Origin: Nitrospirota bacterium
Lineage (GTDB): Bacteria; Nitrospirota; Thermodesulfovibrionia; Thermodesulfovibrionales; JdFR-85
DNA: 24,793 bases
NCBI GenBank assembly: GCA_013152195.1
Contig: JAADGU010000079.1
Coordinates: 1 to 24,793 of the forward strand
Direction of reading: 5' to 3'
Positions 1 to 7,517 of this stretch are shown one piece after another. Each line of letters begins with the position of its first letter. Positions within the stretch are counted from its first letter, which is position 1. The notes beneath the pieces were generated by a model. That model ran no database searches. It saw only the letters and a program-made list of their open reading frames with translations, and was not told the origin of the DNA. Position numbers and translations under genes: made by a program.

Positions 1-1
1 A

Positions 2-88
2 TGGGGCGGGGTATTCAAGACCATCCTGAGATTTACCGACGGCAAACTCACGGAGATAGTGAGCACGGAACCGGGAATTGCAAAGTAA
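2..88 (+). CDS. C-terminal fragment of an unidentified protein
   Basis: An open frame enters from the left edge and stops at TAA (86-88), giving 28 residues that begin WGGVFKTILRF and end EPGIAK. The alternating hydrophobic/polar pattern with a DGK turn looks like a beta-hairpin. There is too little to name the family. The other two frames in this stretch give less protein-like sequence. An octamer repeat array begins directly after the stop codon. Confidence 0.45.
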   Translation, partial: WGGVFKTILRFTDGKLTEIVSTEPGIAK

Positions 89-228
89 GCAAGCGAGCAG
101 GATTAAAGAATAAAACAGGCGAGCAAGCGAGCAGGCTAACAAGCTTAAAGGATTAAAAGCTTAAAGGACTGAGCATTTTGTCGTTTTGCCAGCTTGCTCG
201 CTTGTTAGCTTGCTCGCTTGCTCGCCAA
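89..228. repeat. Octamer inverted-repeat element, copy A (with shared core)
   Basis: The spacer reads as consecutive 8-bp units in one phase: GCAAGCGA, GCAGGATT, AAAGAATA, AAACAGGC, GAGCAAGC, GAGCAGGC, TAACAAGC, TTAAAGGA, TTAAAAGC, TTAAAGGA. A unique core (166-188) follows, then inverted units CCAGCTTG, CTCGCTTG, TTAGCTTG, CTCGCTTG, CTCGCCAA. Positions 118-144 are complementary to 200-226 over 27 bp with one mismatch, so a long hairpin is possible. The core recurs at 14172-14194 with one C/T difference. It lies immediately 3' of a stop codon and may act as a 3'-end or terminator structure; that role is inferred. Confidence 0.85.
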
Positions 229-250
229 ATATAAAAAACAAAGGATTCTT

Positions 251-2900
251 ATGACAAGTAGAGAGATACGCGCAAGTTTTCTCCGGTTTTTCGGGGAAAG
301 AGATCATGAGGTTGCATGAGGTTGTAAAGAGTTCGCCACTCGTTCCCCAAGATGATCCTACCCTGCTCTTTACCAATGCAGGGATGGTTCAGTTCAAGGG
401 GGTGTTTCTCGGGATCGAGAGCAGGCCTTACAGGAGGGCAGCCTCCTGTCAGAAGTGCATGCGTGCAGGGGGAAAACACAGCGACCTCGAAAATGTTGGA
501 CATACGGCAAGACATCACACTTTTTTTGAAATGCTCGGAAACTTTTCTTTTGGAGATTACTTCAAGAAAGAGGCCATATCCCTTGCCTGGGAACTACTGA
601 CCGAAAGGTTCAAACTGCCAAAGGAAAGACTCTACGCCACTGTATATGAAGAGGATGACGAGGCAGAGAGGATATGGAAGGATGAAACCGGCATTGAACA
701 CTCCAGGATTGTCCGCCTTGGCGCAAAAGACAATTTCTGGCAGATGGCTGATACAGGGCCCTGCGGACCCTGCTCCGAAATACTTATTGACCAGGGTGAA
801 TCCGTGGGTTGCGGGAGCAAGGAGTGTGCACCCGGGTGTGACTGTGACAGGTTCCTTGAGCTATGGAACCTCGTATTCATGCAGTACAACAGGGATGAAA
901 AGGGCAACCTCACCCCCCTGCCTCATCCGAGCATAGATACCGGGATGGGACTTGAACGTATCACAGCAGTGCTTCAGGGCAAACTGAACAATTTTGACAC
1001 AGACCTCTTTGAACCCATCATCAGGGAGATATCCACTCTTTCAGGCATAAAGTACGGCTCCTCACCGGATACAGACGCATCCATCCGGGTGATAGCCGAT
1101 CATATACGTGCAACAACTTTCCTGCTCTCTGAAGGGATTGTACCTTCAAATGAAGGGAGGGGCTATGTGCTCAGGCGAATAATCCGCAGGGCATCAAGAC
1201 ATGCAAGGCTTCTGAACCTGCATGAACCATGTCTTTATAAAATGGTCACCCCTGTCATTGACTCAATGGGCGACCTCTATCCTGAAATCACGGATGAACA
1301 AGAGAGGACCCAAAAACTCCTCAGGATTGAAGAAGAGAGTTTTACAAGGACAATTGAGCTGGGAATGAATATACTTGATGATGTTATTGCAAAGATAAAA
1401 GAACAGGGAGAGACCGTTATTCCAGGTAAAGAGGTCTTCAAACTCCATGACACATATGGCTTTCCCCTTGATCTTGCACGGGATATCGCAATGGATGCAG
1501 GTTTAAGGATTGACGAAGAGGGTTTTCAGCGGAAGATGGAGATGCAGCGCAAGAGGGCAAGGGCTGTATGGAATGCGGAAGAACGTACCCTGACCTCTGT
1601 CTACAGTGAAATCGTCAAAGAGACAGGTGAAACAGAATTCACAGGCTACAACGCTTTAAAAACAGAAGCCACTATTAAGGCCCTGATTAAAGAGGGCCGT
1701 TCAGTGGAGGAGTTGGCAGAGGGTGAAGAGGGAGAGATAATCCTTGACAGGACGCCATTCTATGCTGAATCCGGAGGTCAGGTTGGCGACACAGGCATAA
1801 TGGACACAGAAGAAGCCCATGTATGGGTCCTTGATACCAAAAAACCGGTTCATGGCCTTCACGTACATCGTGTGGAAATAAAGCGCGGAAAGGTCAAAAA
1901 GGGAGAACGCGTTACCTGCAGTGTTGATGAAGAGAAAAGAAGGGCTACCATGAGAAACCATACGGCAACCCACCTTCTGCACAAGGCATTAAGGATAGTT
2001 CTTGGTGAACATGTCAGGCAGGCAGGTTCATGGGTAACCCCCGAAAGACTGAGATTTGACTTCACACACTTCTATGCCCTCCAAAAAGATGAGATAAAGA
2101 AGATTGAAGATACAGTAAACGAAAAAATACTCGGCAACCTCCCTGTCAGAACAGATGTCATGTCCGTTGAAGAGGCAATGAAGACAGGGGCGGTCGCCCT
2201 CTTTGATGAAAAATACGGTGAGACCGTCCGGGTCGTCTCAGTAGGAGACTTCAGCAGGGAACTCTGCGGCGGCACACACTGCAGGGCAACAGGTGAGATA
2301 GGGCTATTTGTAATTGTCTCGGAAGGAAGTGTTGCCTCGGGCGTCAGGAGGATAGAGGCATTAACCGGAAGTGAAGCCCTTGAATACTTCAGACAGAAGG
2401 CATATGAACTTGATTCGATAAAAGAGCTGCTGAAGACAGAGACACCCCTGCAAAAAACGGAAAAACTCCTCTCTGCCCTGAAAGCACTCGAAAAGGAGGT
2501 TCAGAAACTCAGGACAGGCACCTCAAGCGATGCAATTGCAGAGGCACTGAAGGGGGCAAAGGAACTGAATGGTGTAAAGGTCATAAAGACAAGAAAAGAT
2601 GGCCTTAATCCAAAAGAGCTCCGCCTTCTGGCAGATAACTTAAGAGACCGCATTCAGTCCGGTATCATTATAGCTTCATCAGCAATTGACAGCCAGGCTG
2701 CCATAGTCTGCATGGTAACAAAAGACCTGAAGGACCGCTATAATGCCGGTGATATTGTAAAAAGACTTTCCGCCCTTGCAGGCGGTAAGGGAGGCGGCAG
2801 GCCCGACATAGCTCAGGGTGGAACAAAAGAGGTGGAAAAACTTGATTCTGTCCTCGATAAAGTGTACGATATAATAAAGGCCAATCAGGGCAAGGGATAA
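251..2900 (+). CDS. alaS: Alanyl-tRNA synthetase, frameshifted near the N-terminus
   Basis: This class II synthetase charges tRNA-Ala and edits mischarged Ser/Gly. The natural start is ATG 251, with AAAGGA five bases upstream; it encodes MTSREIRASFLRFFGERDHEV, the usual AlaRS beginning. A 10-bp tandem duplication (CATGAGGTTG, 305-314 and 315-324) then shifts the frame, and the first frame stops at TGA 317-319. The remaining 864 residues are open from ATG 306 to TAA 2900. Removing one repeat restores the conserved DHEVVKSS junction. Numbered from ATG 306, the editing-domain zinc motif HTATH (552-556), its partner CGGTH (654-658) and a glycine-rich C-Ala segment are all present, so the rest is intact. 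As read, it either restarts at 306 and lacks about 18 N-terminal residues, or the duplication is a population variant or assembly error. Confidence 0.93.
305..324 (+). repeat. 10-bp tandem duplication inside alaS
   Basis: CATGAGGTTG occurs twice back to back. Ten bases is not a multiple of three, so the second copy shifts the alaS reading frame. With only one copy, codons read Asp-His-Glu-Val-Val-Lys-Ser-Ser, matching the family. Confidence 0.9.
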
Positions 2901-2910
2901 AACAGGTAAT

Positions 2911-2935
2911 AGGCGCAGGTTATACCTGCTTTGCC
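2911..2935 (+). other. Hairpin in the alaS 3' spacer
   Basis: GCAGGT (2915-2920) pairs with ACCTGC (2924-2929) around a TAT loop. AGGC (2911-2914) can extend the stem with GCCT (2932-2935) across a TTT bulge. No T-run follows, so it is not a classical intrinsic terminator. It may be an RNA 3'-end structure. Confidence 0.4.
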
Positions 2936-3013
2936 TGAGAGAAATACAGATAACTGTACTCTTATAAAATGACTTTTATTAACCCGATTAACCCGTAATG
3001 GAAAGGAGGTTTT

Positions 3014-3349
3014 ATGACAATTTTTGATGTTGTCAGGAATGCATTACTTGCCGGTTTTGGAGTTCAGGAAAAGATAAAGGAATCGATTGATGAACTCGTA
3101 AAAAAGGGTGAATGTGAATTGAGTGAAACACAGGGGGCAAAGCTCGTGAAGGAGTGGTCTGAGAAGGCTGAAAAGAGCTCTGACGAACTGACAAAGAGTA
3201 TATCTGACGTCCTGGCAAAGACCCTGGAGAAGATGAACCTCCCTACAAAGGAAAACATCGAGGATTTAAACAAGAAAATAAAGGCACTCTCTGCGCGGGT
3301 CAAAAAGCTTGAAACTGTCATTGAAGGGTCTGAGCAGAAAGGCACTTAA
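3014..3349 (+). CDS. Phasin-like (PHA granule-associated family) protein
   Basis: A 111-residue, highly helical protein resembling the phasin family of polyhydroxyalkanoate granule-associated proteins: a short hydrophobic N-terminal helix, a KIKESIDELVKKGE-type segment, a charged middle helix, then NLPTKENIEDLNKKI leading into a C-terminal coiled coil (about residues 80-105). An AAGGAGG ribosome site lies just upstream of ATG 3014. Its TAA overlaps the ubiB ATG (TAATG), so translation is coupled. In the phasin family it would bind granule or membrane lipid surfaces. Its coupling to ubiB suggests instead, or also, an accessory role for the UbiB kinase-like protein at the membrane. That is inference; no PHA synthase is visible here. 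Confidence 0.8.
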   Translation: MTIFDVVRNALLAGFGVQEKIKESIDELVKKGECELSETQGAKLVKEWSEKAEKSSDELTKSISDVLAKTLEKMNLPTKENIEDLNKKIKALSARVKKLETVIEGSEQKGT

Positions 3350-5052
3350 TGCTCCTTGAATTCCTCAGGCTAAAAAGAACATACAGGAACATCAGCAGGA
3401 TCCGCCAGATTGTTAATGTATTCCTCAAGCACGGGTTTGGCCAGTTCATAGAACAGCTGAATCTCCAGAGGCTCGTACCCTTCAGAAAGAGGCTGAAGGT
3501 CCTTGGCGCTCCGCCCGAGTTAGCCGGCCATTCAATCCCTGCAAGGTTAAGGCTCGCCTTTGAAGAGCTTGGCCCGTCATTCATTAAGCTGGCACAGGTG
3601 CTTGCGTCAAGACCCGACCTCATAACAAAGCCCTTTGCAGATGAATTCAAGAAACTCCAGGACGAAGTGCCACCATTTCCTTTCCACCACGTAAGGGAAA
3701 CCATAAAGGAAGATCTGGGGCTTTCTCCTGAGGATCACTTCGAAAGCATTGATGAAACACCTATTGCTGCAGCCTCTATTGCCCAGGTCCATTATGCAAC
3801 CCTGAAGGATGGAAGTCCTGTTGTAATCAAAGTGCAGAGACCCAATATCGCTGATATAATAGAAACAGACATTATTATCCTGAAGGCCATCAGCTCACGG
3901 ATGGTGAAATACATCCCGGAAACTGAGTTCTTTAATCCCACGGGTATCGTCGAGGAGTTTTCAAAGACTATCAGGAAGGAACTCGACTTTACAGAAGAGG
4001 GGAAAAACGCCTGCAGGTTCCGCAGGAACTTCTCAAAACACCCTCATATATTCATACCCTCGATATTCCCTGCCCTTGTCTCAAAAAGGCTCCTTGTAAT
4101 GGAGAGGATAGAAGGGGTAAGGATTGATGACATTGAAGGCATAACCCGTCTCGGCCTTGACAGGACCGAGATTGCCAGAATAGGTGTGGATGCCTACTTC
4201 AAGATGTTTCTTGAGGATGGTTTCTTTCACGCTGACCCACATCCCGGCAACCTGTTTGTTATGCCTGACGGACGACTGGGCCTTGTGGATTTCGGTATTA
4301 TAGGGTGGCTCTCCCCTGATATGATGGAAAGCATTGCCTCTGCCCTTGTCGCCCTTGTAAAAAAGGACTTCGACTCCCTGATTGATGAGTATATAGCCCT
4401 CGGCCTCGTCACGGAAGATGTGGACATAGAGGCGTTTAAGCGGGAATTCAAGGCTGATATCATAGACTTCCTCATTCCGCTTTATGACCTTACAATCTCC
4501 GAGATAAATATCGCCCAATACCTTGATACCCTGATGCACGTTGCCATAAAGCACCGCATGAAGATCCCCTCGGACCTGCTGCTGCTCAACAAATGCATGC
4601 TTATACTCGACAGTATCGGAAGGGAACTTGACCCTAACTTTAATTTCATAAGCATTGCAGAACCCTACGCATCACGCCTTATAAAAAGCAGGTACAACCC
4701 CAAGAAAATCTACAAACAGATGGAAAAGCAGATCAACGAATTAACAGACTTTGTAACAACAACCCCCAAACAGGTAAGAATCCTCATGAGGAAGGCCCTG
4801 AAGGACGACCTTCATATAAAGATGACCCCTTTGGGGCTCGACCGCCTGATAAGGGATATTGACCGCTCAACCAACCGCCTCGCCTTCAGTATTGTTATTG
4901 CAGCCATTATCCTGAGCTCTGCCATACTTACCCTCTCGGATACAGGCGGCCGTGTCTTTGACATACCCCTGCTGGGTCTTGCAGGGTTCCTTATGGCCTT
5001 CATGCTCGGGCTCTGGCTGCTCTATTCGATTATACGTTCTGGAAGGCTCTGA
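3349..5052 (+). CDS. ubiB: UbiB/AarF/ABC1 family atypical kinase
   Basis: A 567-residue UbiB/AarF/COQ8-family protein, needed in many bacteria for isoprenoid quinone synthesis. Visible landmarks are the family N-terminal motif near residue 80, the alanine-rich loop PIAAASIAQVH (138-148), the conserved lysine K161 in VVIKVQRP, the catalytic loop HADPHPGN (294-301) and DFG (314-316). Two C-terminal membrane helices (about 510-530 and 540-562) anchor it. The family KxGQ motif reads KLAQ (80-83) here, with Ala for Gly. It overlaps the phasin-like gene by one base, so the pair is probably co-translated. No quinone-ring biosynthesis genes are nearby, so the quinone made (ubi- or menaquinone) cannot be told. 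Confidence 0.92.
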   Translation: MLLEFLRLKRTYRNISRIRQIVNVFLKHGFGQFIEQLNLQRLVPFRKRLKVLGAPPELAGHSIPARLRLAFEELGPSFIKLAQVLASRPDLITKPFADEFKKLQDEVPPFPFHHVRETIKEDLGLSPEDHFESIDETPIAAASIAQVHYATLKDGSPVVIKVQRPNIADIIETDIIILKAISSRMVKYIPETEFFNPTGIVEEFSKTIRKELDFTEEGKNACRFRRNFSKHPHIFIPSIFPALVSKRLLVMERIEGVRIDDIEGITRLGLDRTEIARIGVDAYFKMFLEDGFFHADPHPGNLFVMPDGRLGLVDFGIIGWLSPDMMESIASALVALVKKDFDSLIDEYIALGLVTEDVDIEAFKREFKADIIDFLIPLYDLTISEINIAQYLDTLMHVAIKHRMKIPSDLLLLNKCMLILDSIGRELDPNFNFISIAEPYASRLIKSRYNPKKIYKQMEKQINELTDFVTTTPKQVRILMRKALKDDLHIKMTPLGLDRLIRDIDRSTNRLAFSIVIAAIILSSAILTLSDTGGRVFDIPLLGLAGFLMAFMLGLWLLYSIIRSGRL

Positions 5053-5061
5053 AAGTGGATA

Positions 5062-5179
5062 ATAAACCACAGAGACTCAGGGACACAGAGTTTATAAACA
5101 GATTCCAACAGCCCTGAACCTGTTACTTCTTCATTATAAAATATTGGCTTCTCGGTGCCTCTGTGTCTCTGTGGTTTAT
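5062..5179. repeat. ACCACAGA-type inverted octamer repeat between convergent genes
   Basis: ATAAACCACAGAGAC (5062-5076) is exactly complementary to 5165-5179. Units near ACCACAGA, GACTCAGG, GACACAGA on the left and CTCTGTGT, CTCTGTGG on the right follow an 8-bp rhythm. The element fills the gap between ubiB and the convergent DUF3187 gene, where a bidirectional transcription end would be useful. Similar ACCACAGAGACACAGAG repeats are known from many bacterial genomes. Confidence 0.8.
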
Positions 5180-5215
5180 CATGCGGTTTATTCTCCACAT
5201 AGTTTCCTGAAGAAG

Positions 5216-6214
5216 TTAAAATTTATACCTGTAGCCGAATCCGACCATAAAATCAGGGGCTCCTGCGGTATTCGTGTCTTCCGAGAAGGAGAATTCCAGG
5301 AATCTTCCCGGATTAATCCTGTATCTGCCGCCAAAGCTCAGGATCGTAGCAACTTCATCTATTGCCCTGATACCTGTGTTCCTGAAAGGCGAACCCTGAA
5401 TAAAAAACTGGGTATTGAGCGAAAGATTTCCTGAATAAAGCCACTCCACACCTGCTGCACCATAAAGATAGTCCTCAAGGTCGATCGTCTCTTCAGCCCT
5501 GAAACTGTCAGTAAAAACAGCCCCTGCATTAAAGTATGTCATGACACTGTCACCAATACCTTTGTTTACGAGCAGGGCAACGCCTGTATCAAGGGCCCCG
5601 TTTCCGTAACCGCTTTCCGGATCACCCGTGGGAAATTCGACAAAGCCGTAGAGACTTACATAAGGGTCTTTGACGTAAACAGCCTTTTTAATTCCCATTC
5701 TTATGTCACCCAGGGCTATCTCTCCGGATTTACCGGCAACAACCGTCCTGCCGTTATGAGTGACCTCAAAAAGGAAATCATTGGGGGGCCTGTTACTCCT
5801 GCCATAATCAGGAAATCCAAGGGCACTGTGATAGGACTCCAGGAAACCGTCCAGAAAAAACCCGCTGTTAAAACTTAAGACAGGAATATCGAGGCTTAGC
5901 TCTACCGAATCACCAAAAAAAAGCCTCTTTATCTGCAAATCAATAATTGCTGCCTCTAAGTCAAGGTTAAAAGACCACTCTCCTGATGTATTAACAAGAT
6001 AGGTGCTTGAATACATAAGATTGAGGTCAACGGAGTTTTCAGCCTCAGCAGATATAATTGAAGGACTTCCAATTGAGAGAAAGAGCGGAAAGCTGTTTCT
6101 TATATTGAGGGGCCCCTCAAAACCCCTGACCGTGCCTGCTGTACCAAGAAAAAGAAAAGAGGCCAGACACAGAATAATGGCAATCAGGATTTTTTTATTG
6201 GTGCGAATCGTCAT
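5216..6214 (-). CDS. DUF3187 family outer-membrane beta-barrel protein
   Basis: A 332-residue protein with an N-terminal signal peptide (Lys-rich start, hydrophobic helix about 8-26, cleavage near the VRG/FEG region). The mature part has alternating beta-strand pattern and ends in YRYKF, the C-terminal Phe typical of proteins inserted by BamA. The PLNIRNSFPLFLSIGSP segment just after the signal peptide matches the DUF3187 pattern. No function is established for the family; a porin-like or structural outer-membrane role is inferred. It is transcribed alone, convergent with ubiB and divergent from queH. No clear ribosome binding site precedes the chosen ATG, which lies behind an A-rich tract. 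Confidence 0.8.
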   Translation of the reverse strand: MTIRTNKKILIAIILCLASFLFLGTAGTVRGFEGPLNIRNSFPLFLSIGSPSIISAEAENSVDLNLMYSSTYLVNTSGEWSFNLDLEAAIIDLQIKRLFFGDSVELSLDIPVLSFNSGFFLDGFLESYHSALGFPDYGRSNRPPNDFLFEVTHNGRTVVAGKSGEIALGDIRMGIKKAVYVKDPYVSLYGFVEFPTGDPESGYGNGALDTGVALLVNKGIGDSVMTYFNAGAVFTDSFRAEETIDLEDYLYGAAGVEWLYSGNLSLNTQFFIQGSPFRNTGIRAIDEVATILSFGGRYRINPGRFLEFSFSEDTNTAGAPDFMVGFGYRYKF

Positions 6215-6269
6215 AAACTTTTTTTTGTTGTCACATCCTTCTATCTAAATCCAGGAACAAATGGTTGTT

Positions 6270-6400
6270 GGAAGCAATATGATAGAGTCTTCACTCATTC
6301 TCGATGGACATCGTGTCCATCTCTGATCCCGAAGTACTTCGGGAATCCGGGTAAAGTTACCGCGAAATTAAAACCGTTCAGACTCTATCATATCACTTCC
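6270..6400 (+). repeat. Structured repeat element, copy 1 (upstream of queH)
   Basis: A 131-bp element bounded by a 20-bp inverted repeat (6270-6289 with 6381-6400, two mismatches). Inside are TAGAGTCTTCACTCATTC (from 6283), a hairpin ATGGACA/TGTCCAT, a hairpin CCCGAAG/CTTCGGG, then GGTAAAGTTACC, then TTAAAACCGTTCA before the right arm. Copy 2 (8551-8685) keeps the same ends and framework, but its stems differ on both sides in a compensatory way. It may be a miniature inverted-repeat element or a conserved RNA leader. Confidence 0.8.
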
Positions 6401-6469
6401 TTCACATGTTTGAGGTTTTTATCAGTTAATCCGAGCTCTAATTTCTCGTACACTACAGAAATGAATTGA

Positions 6470-6475
6470 TATAAT
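6470..6475 (+). promoter_or_regulatory. Possible -10 box for queH
   Basis: TATAAT matches the sigma-70 -10 consensus 36 bp upstream of the queH ATG. No convincing -35 box is seen 17 bp further upstream, so this is tentative. If real, transcription would start downstream of the structured repeat. Confidence 0.3.
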
Positions 6476-6511
6476 AGTGCAAAAGAAATTATACTAAATA
6501 TCAGTAGACTA

Positions 6512-7039
6512 ATGCACCTCCTTATGCATATATGCTGTGCCAACTGTGCACTCTATCCACTGAAAACCCTTAAAGACAGGGGCATAGAGGTCCAGGGGTT
6601 ATGGTTCAATCCAAACATCCACCCCTTCACTGAATACAGTGCAAGGCTTACTGCCCTCAGGGAACTGCAGAAATCCTGGAAACTCGATATTCAGTACATT
6701 GAAGATTATGGGCTGAGGGAATTCGTAAGGGAGGTCGCCTACAGAGAGGATAACCGTTGTTCATACTGTTATCAGGTCCGTCTCGAAAAGACAGCCTGGA
6801 AGGCCCGGGAACTTGGCATGGATGGTTTTACAACAAGCCTTCTTGTCAGTCCCTATCAGAAATTTGACATGATTGTAGAGACAGGACAGACCCTTCAGGA
6901 AAAGTATAATATTGAATTCTTCATCGAGGACTTCAGGCCCGGCTGGAGGGACGGTGTGAAGCTCTCAAGAGAACTCGGTCTTTACAGGCAAAAATATTGT
7001 GGCTGCATATATTCAGAGATGGAGAGGTATACGGGTTAG
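6512..7039 (+). CDS. queH: Epoxyqueuosine reductase QueH
   Basis: A 175-residue protein of the QueH (formerly DUF208) family, which reduces epoxyqueuosine in tRNA to queuosine, the last step of the pathway. QueH is the cobalamin-independent alternative to QueG. The family cysteines are visible: the adjacent pair C8-C9 (HICCANC), C83 and C86 (CSYC), and C163/C165 (YCGC), the metal and iron-sulfur ligands in this family. The start at ATG 6512 has no strong ribosome site; an in-frame ATG at 6524 is an alternative. Other queuosine genes here are queA (8749) and queD (21978). The stop codon TAG (7037-7039) lies inside an octamer array. Confidence 0.93.
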   Translation: MHLLMHICCANCALYPLKTLKDRGIEVQGLWFNPNIHPFTEYSARLTALRELQKSWKLDIQYIEDYGLREFVREVAYREDNRCSYCYQVRLEKTAWKARELGMDGFTTSLLVSPYQKFDMIVETGQTLQEKYNIEFFIEDFRPGWRDGVKLSRELGLYRQKYCGCIYSEMERYTG

Positions 7040-7082
7040 AGAGAATTGGAGTTATGGAGAGTTGGAGTTATGGAGTTAGAAC
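7035..7082 (+). repeat. GTTATGGA octamer array at the queH 3' end
   Basis: Six consecutive 8-bp units in one phase: GTTAGAGA, GAATTGGA, GTTATGGA, GAGTTGGA, GTTATGGA, GTTAGAAC. The array begins in the last queH codons and includes the queH stop. It resembles the NNNNGGAG arrays at 7340-7363 and 16658-16689. Confidence 0.8.
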
Positions 7083-7097
7083 CCGATACCTGAAAAA

Positions 7098-7325
7098 ATG
7101 GAACCTTTTGAACAGATAGGCAAGTTTCTTATAATCACAGGGCTTATTATCATAGTGCTCGGTGCTATTTTAATGCTTGCAGGCAAGGTGCCTTTTCTTG
7201 GCAGACTGCCCGGAGATATAATTATTGAGAGAAAGAACTTCACCTTCTATTTCCCACTTGCCACAAGTATCATACTCAGTCTGATTCTGACCCTCATTCT
7301 CTGGATTTTAAGTAAAATCAGGTAA
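7098..7325 (+). CDS. DUF2905 family small membrane protein
   Basis: A 75-residue protein with two membrane helices (about 8-28 and 50-72) separated by a conserved hydrophilic loop reading GKVPFLGRLPGDI, then IIIERKNFTFYFP. This arrangement is characteristic of the DUF2905 family of small bacterial inner-membrane proteins, whose function is unknown. It lies between queH and the SpoIID-like gene on the same strand. In several bacteria DUF2905 genes sit near queA or spoIID, consistent with this context. Confidence 0.88.
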   Translation: MEPFEQIGKFLIITGLIIIVLGAILMLAGKVPFLGRLPGDIIIERKNFTFYFPLATSIILSLILTLILWILSKIR

Positions 7326-7339
7326 TCAAGGGATACGAA

Positions 7340-7363
7340 GAATGGAGGGATGGAGAATTGGAG
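7340..7363 (+). repeat. NNNNGGAG octamer array
   Basis: Three consecutive units GAATGGAG, GGATGGAG, AATTGGAG start 14 bp after the DUF2905 stop codon. Confidence 0.65.
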
Positions 7364-7385
7364 GGGTGCTTATCGTTAGACGGTT

Positions 7386-7475
7386 ACGGTTACGAGGCCC
7401 GTATCGTAAGACGTCTAAAGGTTACGTGAAAATACGAAGGACGTGACCGTTGAACGAAACGGGCCTCGTAACCGT
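7386..7475. repeat. 17-bp perfect inverted repeat upstream of spoIID-like gene
   Basis: ACGGTTACGAGGCCCGT (7386-7402) is exactly complementary to 7459-7475, with a 56-bp loop. The loop contains repeated CGTAAG/CGTGAC/GTTACG-like words. It sits between the DUF2905 and SpoIID-like genes and could end or punctuate the transcript. Confidence 0.8.
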
Positions 7476-7517
7476 AGGACGTCACCGTATTGACAGAAGA
7501 CAATGAGGGAGAAGTGG

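Noticed and set aside
2901..3013. TPP riboswitch before the phasin-like gene
   Set aside because: CTGAGA occurs near 2935, but the spacer is too short and lacks the other conserved TPP segments.
4081..4554. 157-codon open frame on the minus strand
   Set aside because: It is antisense to the catalytic part of ubiB and has no recognisable motif or ribosome site.
6270..6400. Insertion sequence
   Set aside because: The element has terminal inverted repeats but is only 131 bp, with no transposase frame and no clear target-site duplication.
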